Shown one piece after another: positions 59,713 to 64,000 of a stretch of 64,000 nt of DNA. Source of the stretch: Feifania hominis (GTDB taxonomy: Bacteria; Bacillota; Clostridia; Oscillospirales; Feifaniaceae). Made by a program: the position numbers and the translations under genes. How positions within the stretch are numbered: position 1 is the first letter of the stretch; every line of letters begins with the position of its first letter. Under the pieces are notes generated by a model that ran no database searches, was not told the origin of the DNA, and saw nothing but the letters and a program-made list of their open reading frames with translations. Location: NCBI RefSeq assembly GCF_014384765.1, contig NZ_JACRSP010000001.1, forward strand, positions 434,001 to 498,000, read 5' to 3'.

Positions 59713-60914
59713 GTGTCTCACAGCTCAACGCCTATATCAAAAACTTAATAGACCGCGACGAGGCGCTGGGCGTGGTGCTCGTCAAGGGGGAGATCTCCAA
59801 TTTTACCAACCACTATAAGACCGGTCACCTCTATTTGACGCTAAAAGACGAAAAGAGCCTGATTCGCGCAGTGATGTTCGCCGGCAATGCCTCCCGTCTC
59901 AAATTCAAACCGGAAAACGGGATGAAAGTCATTGCGGGCGGCCGGGTGGCGGTCTTTGAGCGCGACGGGCAGTATCAGCTCTACATCGCGGAGATGCAGC
60001 CCGACGGTGTCGGATCGCTTCATGTCGCATTTGAACAGCTCAAGGCGAAGCTTGAGGCCGAGGGGCTCTTCGATGAGCGCCGCAAGCGGCCTCTGCCGAA
60101 ACTGCCGGTTCGTGTCGGTGTCATCACGGCGGCGACAGGAGCGGCCGTGCGGGATATTCTGAACATTTTAAGACGCCGCTATCCCCTCGCCGAGGTGTAC
60201 ATCTATCCGACCCTGGTACAGGGCGACGGCGCGCCGCCTCAACTCATTGAGGCGCTGGAATACTTCAACCGGACCGACCGGGTGGATGTGATCATCATGG
60301 GACGCGGAGGCGGCTCCATTGAGGATCTGTGGGCATTCAACAACGAGCAGGTCGCCCGGGCGGTGGCGGCGTCTCACATACCCGTGATCTCTGCCGTCGG
60401 CCATGAGACCGACTTTACCATCTGCGACTTTGTCGCGGATCGCAGGGCGCCGACCCCCTCGGCGGCGGCGGAGCTCTGCGTACCCGAGACGCAGGAGCTC
60501 AAGCAGAAGTTCAAAACACTCGCCGAGCGTATGGCGCTCTATGAGCGCCGCGCCATTGAGCGAAAGCGCCAGCGGGTGCGCTCTGTGATGCAGAGCAGAG
60601 CTTTTCGCTCGCCGCGCGCCGGCATTGACGACCGGCGCATGAATGTGATGCATCTGACCAAGAGTCTGATTGCGGAGTTGAGAGTCATTCTCGGCGAGAA
60701 ATCCAAGCAGTTTGTCGGCATCGCATCAAAGCTCGATGCACTCAGTCCGCTCGCCATTCTCACCCGCGGCTATGCCATTGTGCGAAGCGGCGGTCGGGTG
60801 CTGCGGTCGGTCGAGGACTTTGAGGAGAACGCAGAAGTCACCACCATCGTGTCAGACGGGCGGGTGAGATACCACATGACAGGTGTTGTCAAAGAGAAAG
60901 GAAGCACACTATGA
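59688..60914 (+). CDS. xseA: Exodeoxyribonuclease VII large subunit
   Basis: XseA is the catalytic subunit of exonuclease VII, which degrades single-stranded DNA from both ends. The 408-aa protein has the N-terminal OB-fold (VVLVKGEISNFTNHYKTGHLY), the catalytic region with GVITAATGAAVRDI, GRGGGSIEDLWAFN and AVGHETDFTICDFVAD, and a coiled-coil C terminus that binds XseB. ATG 59688 follows GGAGG inside the preceding gene. xseB overlaps by 4 bp. Confidence 0.96.
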   Translation: MQNESAVVSVSQLNAYIKNLIDRDEALGVVLVKGEISNFTNHYKTGHLYLTLKDEKSLIRAVMFAGNASRLKFKPENGMKVIAGGRVAVFERDGQYQLYIAEMQPDGVGSLHVAFEQLKAKLEAEGLFDERRKRPLPKLPVRVGVITAATGAAVRDILNILRRRYPLAEVYIYPTLVQGDGAPPQLIEALEYFNRTDRVDVIIMGRGGGSIEDLWAFNNEQVARAVAASHIPVISAVGHETDFTICDFVADRRAPTPSAAAELCVPETQELKQKFKTLAERMALYERRAIERKRQRVRSVMQSRAFRSPRAGIDDRRMNVMHLTKSLIAELRVILGEKSKQFVGIASKLDALSPLAILTRGYAIVRSGGRVLRSVEDFEENAEVTTIVSDGRVRYHMTGVVKEKGSTL

Positions 60915-61144
60915 GTAAGGAGTTGACCTTTGAGGCGGCCATCAACCGCCTGGAGGAGATTTTAAAAAAGCTGGAGGCGGGCGACAGTCCGCTCGCCGAG
61001 TCTCTCGCCCTGTTTGAGGAGGGGGTCACCTTGACGAATTTTTGCAACAAGGCCCTCGACGAGGCAGAGCAGAAAGTGGTACAGCTGACAAAAGATGAGA
61101 CCGGGGAAGTTGTCGAGAGCGAATTTCCCGCGATGAAAGCCTGA
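60911..61144 (+). CDS. xseB: Exodeoxyribonuclease VII small subunit
   Basis: XseB is the small helical subunit, several of which wrap each XseA. The 77-aa protein shows the typical FEAAINRLEEILKKLEAGD helix and LAESLALFEEGV. ATG overlaps the xseA stop by 4 bp. ispA begins 8 bp later. Confidence 0.95.
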   Translation: MSKELTFEAAINRLEEILKKLEAGDSPLAESLALFEEGVTLTNFCNKALDEAEQKVVQLTKDETGEVVESEFPAMKA

Positions 61145-61152
61145 GGAAGTCT

Positions 61153-62040
61153 ATGAATTTTGATCGGAGAATGCAGGCACATCTGGATCTAACCGAACAT
61201 GCGCTTCGCGCCTATCTGCCCAAGGAGCGCCTTGCACAGCAGCGTATTGTCGAGGCGATGGAGTATTCGCTTCTCGCCGGCGGCAAGCGGGTTCGTCCCG
61301 TGCTGATGCTGGAATTTTGCAGGGTGTCAGGCGGGGAGGAGCGGCTTGTGCTGCCGCTGGCGGCGGCACTTGAAATGATTCACACCTACTCGCTGATTCA
61401 CGATGATCTGCCCTGCATGGACAACGACGATCTGCGCCGCGGGCGGCCCACCAGCCACCGTGTTTTCGGAGAGGCCATGGCGACGCTTGCGGGCGACGCC
61501 CTGCTAAACTACGCCGCTGAGACGGCACTCGGCGCAGATGGGCCGGACTATCTCGACCCCGCGCTGCGGCTGCGCGCCGTATGCGAGCTCTTCGGCGCGG
61601 CCGGGGTCTATGGCATGATCGGCGGTCAGGTGCTTGACATGGAACGGGAAAACAGAGCTCTGTCGCTCGATCAGGTACTTGAGACCCACAGGCTCAAGAC
61701 CGGCGCTCTGATCTGCGCCGCGGCACGAATCGGCGTGATCTGCGCCGGCGCAAGCGACGAGCTGCTCGAGGCGGCAACCGAGTACGCACAGAAAATCGGG
61801 CTCGTGTTTCAAATTGTCGATGACGTGCTCGACTGCAGCGGCAGCGCCCAGCAGCTCGGCAAGCAGACCGGAAGCGACGCCAGAAGCGGGAAGACGACGT
61901 TTGTCACGCTGCTCGGGGAGCAGGGGGCAATGGAGCGCGCGAGAGAGCTGACCGACGAGGCAAAACAGGCGCTCGCCCCTTTTGACGACGCCTCTTTTCT
62001 CTGTGAGTTTGCGGATCGTCTGTTGGTACGCCAAAGATAA
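61153..62040 (+). CDS. ispA: Polyprenyl (farnesyl) diphosphate synthase
   Basis: This 295-aa trans-prenyltransferase condenses IPP with DMAPP/GPP to make farnesyl diphosphate (chain length inferred from family position). The first aspartate-rich motif is DDLPCMDNDDLRRG, with the CLD insertion typical of bacterial FPP/GGPP synthases, and the second is DDVLDCSG. The product GKRVRPVL motif is present. ATG 61153. It feeds undecaprenyl and other isoprenoid synthesis, consistent with dxs downstream and ispH elsewhere in the window. Confidence 0.93.
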   Translation: MNFDRRMQAHLDLTEHALRAYLPKERLAQQRIVEAMEYSLLAGGKRVRPVLMLEFCRVSGGEERLVLPLAAALEMIHTYSLIHDDLPCMDNDDLRRGRPTSHRVFGEAMATLAGDALLNYAAETALGADGPDYLDPALRLRAVCELFGAAGVYGMIGGQVLDMERENRALSLDQVLETHRLKTGALICAAARIGVICAGASDELLEAATEYAQKIGLVFQIVDDVLDCSGSAQQLGKQTGSDARSGKTTFVTLLGEQGAMERARELTDEAKQALAPFDDASFLCEFADRLLVRQR

Positions 62041-62052
62041 TGGAGGGCGATT

Positions 62053-62499
62053 GTGAGCAATATTGTCAAGGAACTGACAGGCAACTACATTTTGAACTGT
62101 GCGGTCATCACCTGGGCCATTGCACAGATTTTAAAGGTTTTTACCTATCTACTCGTAACGAAAGAACTGAAGCTCAGCCGCCTGCTCGGCTCCGGCGGCA
62201 TGCCGAGCTCCCACACGGCCTTTGTCGCAAGCGCGACCATCGCCGTCTACCGTGTTGAGGGAATACACTCCGTGGCGTTCGCCATCATGTTTGTCATTCT
62301 GATGGTTATCATCTCGGACGCGGTCGGCGTGCGCCGTCAGGCGGGGGAACACGCAAGGGTTCTCAATATCATCATGGAGAACTGGGAACAGTCCAAGAAA
62401 AAGCCCATTGACAAAAATCTCAAAGAGCTACTCGGCCACACGCCGTTTGAGGTCTTCGGCGGCTTTCTGCTCGCCATCATCATGGCTTTTTTCTACTGA
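62053..62499 (+). CDS. Divergent PAP2 (DUF212) membrane protein
   Basis: A 148-aa protein with three to four membrane helices and the acid-phosphatase-like motifs GGMPSSHTAFVAS and SDAVGVRRQAGEHARVLN. This is the divergent PAP2 family (Bacillus YuiD type). A lipid phosphatase activity, perhaps on prenyl phosphates, is plausible given its position after ispA, but is not shown. GTG 62053 after a GGAGGG site. It is the last protein gene before the OLE RNA. Confidence 0.88.
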   Translation: MSNIVKELTGNYILNCAVITWAIAQILKVFTYLLVTKELKLSRLLGSGGMPSSHTAFVASATIAVYRVEGIHSVAFAIMFVILMVIISDAVGVRRQAGEHARVLNIIMENWEQSKKKPIDKNLKELLGHTPFEVFGGFLLAIIMAFFY

Positions 62500-62511
62500 A
62501 CAAACCGCGAT

Positions 62512-62540
62512 TTGAATATTGGCGCAGGATATGGTACAAT
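62512..62540 (+). promoter_or_regulatory. SigA promoter for the OLE RNA
   Basis: TTGAAT at 62512-62517 and TACAAT at 62535-62540 are 17 bp apart. The predicted start near 62547 lies about 40 nt before the closing stem of the RNA. The RNA may also come from read-through of the ispA operon followed by processing. Confidence 0.65.
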
Positions 62541-62584
62541 AATTTCTGTCGCGGTGTTTTGCCGCGGCGCACGCTGTTTGACAA

Positions 62585-63192
62585 AAACGGTGGCGCAGTA
62601 TTCTAGTCAGTGCTATCAGACTCCAGGGCGGGCCTAAAAATCCGCTAAAGGGCACTTCGATGAAACTTCTTGTGCCTGCTTTTTACGCCCAGTTTAGGGT
62701 GGGTGCTGGAAGGTAGGTGGCCGGGCCCTCTGTAATGGCATATGGATGCGGACCCGTTCACCAGTGAGACCTGGTTGCGTGGGCTGCCCGGGGAACTTTT
62801 CCAAAAGGGACAGTCTACGGGCCAGGGTGAAACCTGTTTTGCGATGCTTTGGTGTTGTGGACAGAGTAGCCTGCCTTGAGTGGGTTTGGCGAATAGGGGA
62901 TCAGGCCGTCGGCGCATGGCCGTGTGCCGGCCGCTATTGCCCTTTGAAACCAAGTCTGCAAAAGAGGATAAGGTCTGATGTGACTGTAGAGGAAAACTCC
63001 TAGACTGTTCGAGAGAGACATTGCAGGGATTGCAGTGCGGACTCAGTGGTCATCGAGTACCGGTACCGGCGACGATACCGGCGTGAATGTAAAGGGGAAC
63101 CGCCCTCATGGCGACAGGGGGTATTTCACGCAGGGAAATCCTACTCGACCTTAAGCCGCAAGATTTACCTGTCATGCCGCCACCGACTTTTT
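62585..63192 (+). ncRNA. OLE RNA (ornate large extremophilic RNA)
   Basis: About 600 nt without a plausible gene but with strong base pairing. The ends pair: CGGTGGCG at 62588-62595 with CGCCACCG at 63178-63185, then a T7 run. Internal stems include one near 62652-62678 (GGCAC/GTGCC), one near 62910-62938 (CGGCGCA/TGTGCCG) and one near 63060-63085 (GGTA/TACC). Known OLE RNAs are about 600 nt, lie near ispA/dxs/xse genes in anaerobic or extremophilic Firmicutes, and sit next to oapA. Size, place and partner all match. OLE RNA forms a membrane ribonucleoprotein with OapA; its role is unclear (links to stress and Mg2+ are reported). I cannot align it to the covariance model here. Confidence 0.85.
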
Positions 63193-63235
63193 TTATTTCT
63201 TACAGTGAGCTGAATTTGTATTTTGGGTGAGGAAT

Positions 63236-63850
63236 ATGCCTGACGACAGTCAGAAGAAACAGGAATCTACCAGCAAGAGCAACCGGATCAAAACACCCGG
63301 TCAAATGAAAAAGAAAATGAATATCAAGTGGGTCATCACAACGATTACACTCACGTTTACCCTTTCGGTGGTGTTCTATCTGATCTCCGATTCGGTTCTG
63401 CCGTTATTGAGTGTGGTCAGTTCGTTTGTTGTCCTGCTTGTTTTTATATTTATCGGTATTTTTTTTGATTTGATCGGCACCGCCGTGCAGACGGCGGACG
63501 AGAGGCCCTTTCACTCGATGTCGGCGCGCAAAGTCGACGCGGCCCGTGAGGCGGTATCGCTGATTCGCAATGCCGAGAAAGTTGCAAACGTCTGCAATGA
63601 TGTCATCGGGGACATCTCCGGCATCATCAGCGGTTCGACCGGCGCGATCATCATCTCCTTTCTCATCGCGTCCAATCCCGGTCTCAACAGCATCGTGGTC
63701 GGCACGGTTCTGACCTCCCTCGTCGCGGCGGTGACCGTCGGCGGCAAGGCTGTGGGCAAGACCATCGCCATCAACAATGCCAACACCATCATCTACGCGG
63801 TCGCGCGGGTGATTTCGCTGTTTAAAAAAATATTCAGAGTATCGAGGTAA
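63236..63850 (+). CDS. oapA: OLE RNA-associated membrane protein OapA
   Basis: A 204-aa protein with a basic N-terminal tail (about 1-31, rich in Lys/Arg, suited to RNA binding) and four predicted membrane helices (about 32-52, 57-80, 128-146 and 150-170). A DxxxD motif is present at 122-126 (DVIGD), the motif reported as conserved and essential in OapA. It resembles proteins sometimes annotated as CorB-like Mg2+/Co2+ transporters. ATG 63236 follows GGTGAGG; the GTG at 63227 is less likely. It lies directly 3' of the OLE RNA and 5 bp before dxs. Confidence 0.85.
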   Translation: MPDDSQKKQESTSKSNRIKTPGQMKKKMNIKWVITTITLTFTLSVVFYLISDSVLPLLSVVSSFVVLLVFIFIGIFFDLIGTAVQTADERPFHSMSARKVDAAREAVSLIRNAEKVANVCNDVIGDISGIISGSTGAIIISFLIASNPGLNSIVVGTVLTSLVAAVTVGGKAVGKTIAINNANTIIYAVARVISLFKKIFRVSR

Positions 63851-63855
63851 GATCG

Positions 63856-64000
63856 TTGAATCATCCCACACTTGAGAGGATTGACAATGCGGATAAGATC
63901 AAAGCGGCGAGTCTGTCCGAACTCGATATGCTCGCGGCCGACATCCGCTCGTTTCTCATTGAGCACATCTCAAAGACCGGGGGGCATCTCGCTTCAAACC
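63856..64000 (+). CDS. dxs: 1-deoxy-D-xylulose-5-phosphate synthase, N-terminal part
   Basis: The first 48 residues of DXS, the thiamine-dependent enzyme that opens the MEP isoprenoid pathway from pyruvate and glyceraldehyde-3-phosphate. The end of the visible part, FLIEHISKTGGHLASN, is the family signature that precedes the thiamine-binding site. The start is TTG 63856, 5 bp after the oapA stop, with CGAGG upstream. The gene is cut by the window edge, not truncated by mutation as far as can be seen. Confidence 0.95.
   Translation, partial: MNHPTLERIDNADKIKAASLSELDMLAADIRSFLIEHISKTGGHLASN

Noticed and set aside
62578..62604. TTGACA followed by TATTCT as the OLE promoter
   Set aside because: The spacing is only 15 bp, and the predicted start would fall inside the RNA after the 5' strand of its closing stem. 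The pair at 62512-62540 fits better.
62645..63021. Short open frames inside the OLE RNA region, both strands
   Set aside because: None has a ribosome site or a recognisable domain, and all lie in a region dominated by RNA pairing.
63236..63850. CorB-type Mg2+/Co2+ transporter
   Set aside because: The protein lacks CBS and CorC domains, and its place next to the OLE RNA with the DxxxD motif favours OapA.
1..64000. tRNA, rRNA, tmRNA, SRP RNA, RNase P RNA, IS elements, prophage genes
   Set aside because: Looked for by eye in gaps and at operon ends; no cloverleaf, transposase, integrase or long inverted terminal repeat was seen. A program such as tRNAscan-SE or ISfinder would be needed to be certain.

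Overview
The window is 64 kb of GC-rich chromosome from an endospore-forming, low-oxygen Firmicute of the class Clostridia (Oscillospirales/Ruminococcaceae-like by gene content; the exact lineage cannot be fixed from the sequence alone). The evidence is a complete spoIIIAA-AH operon, gerW and yunB, a GatCAB amidotransferase, an IspH-S1 fusion, RecO/MutS2/ScpAB, and SigA-type promoters close to TTGACA-17-TATAAT. Genes are dense and mostly in short plus-strand operons with 1-25 bp overlaps. I see no tRNA, rRNA, CRISPR array, insertion sequence or phage gene.

Layout. 1-8.2 kb: ybeY-era-recO-mutS2, a protein of unknown function, greA from a perfect consensus promoter, and a lysyl-tRNA synthetase carrying a C-terminal MetRS-type tRNA-binding domain. 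8.2-12.7 kb: a patch that looks less GC-rich, with an XRE regulator, a minus-strand methyltransferase, a cold-shock gene behind a 23-bp hairpin, and an MFS transporter plus TIM-barrel isomerase behind an attenuator-like leader. 12.8-18.1 kb: a glycerol-3-phosphate unit (glpP, terminator leader, glpA-type dehydrogenase, FAD/NAD oxidoreductase, DUF1667, glpK). 18.2-19.1 kb: LytTR/DUF3021 pair. 19.1-24.6 kb (minus strand): DUF4364, potABCD and an RluA-family pseudouridine synthase. 24.7-30.9 kb: pyrE, radC, uvrB, uvrA. 30.9-45.6 kb: DUF5685/DnaJ/membrane protein trio, M18 peptidase, site-2 protease-like protein, scpAB, DUF2953, gerW, dacF-like carboxypeptidase, rluB, RpiR regulator, baiN-like flavoprotein, hutP-like gene, cmk, plsC, ispH-S1. 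45.8-52.2 kb: yunB, a 111-bp structured tandem repeat, ligA, gatCAB. 52.3-58.2 kb: a small HD hydrolase, spoIIIAA-AH, an Asp23 protein.

58.3-64 kb is the most striking region: nusB, a TsaD/Kae1 paralogue, xseA, xseB, ispA, a divergent-PAP2 membrane protein, then about 0.6 kb with no gene but rich base pairing, then a four-helix membrane protein with a DxxxD motif, then the start of dxs. This order, the size, and a stem joining the two ends of the gap identify the gap as an OLE (ornate large extremophilic) RNA gene and the next gene as its partner oapA. OLE RNA and OapA are a described but poorly understood membrane ribonucleoprotein system; this copy is embedded in isoprenoid and DNA-repair genes.

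Other non-coding structure worth attention: the covarying tandem repeat upstream of ligA, the leader of the MFS operon with mutually exclusive pairings, the hairpin in front of the cold-shock gene, and the terminator between glpP and glpA that is probably the target of the GlpP antiterminator. All functional statements are by reading motifs and context; no database search was run.
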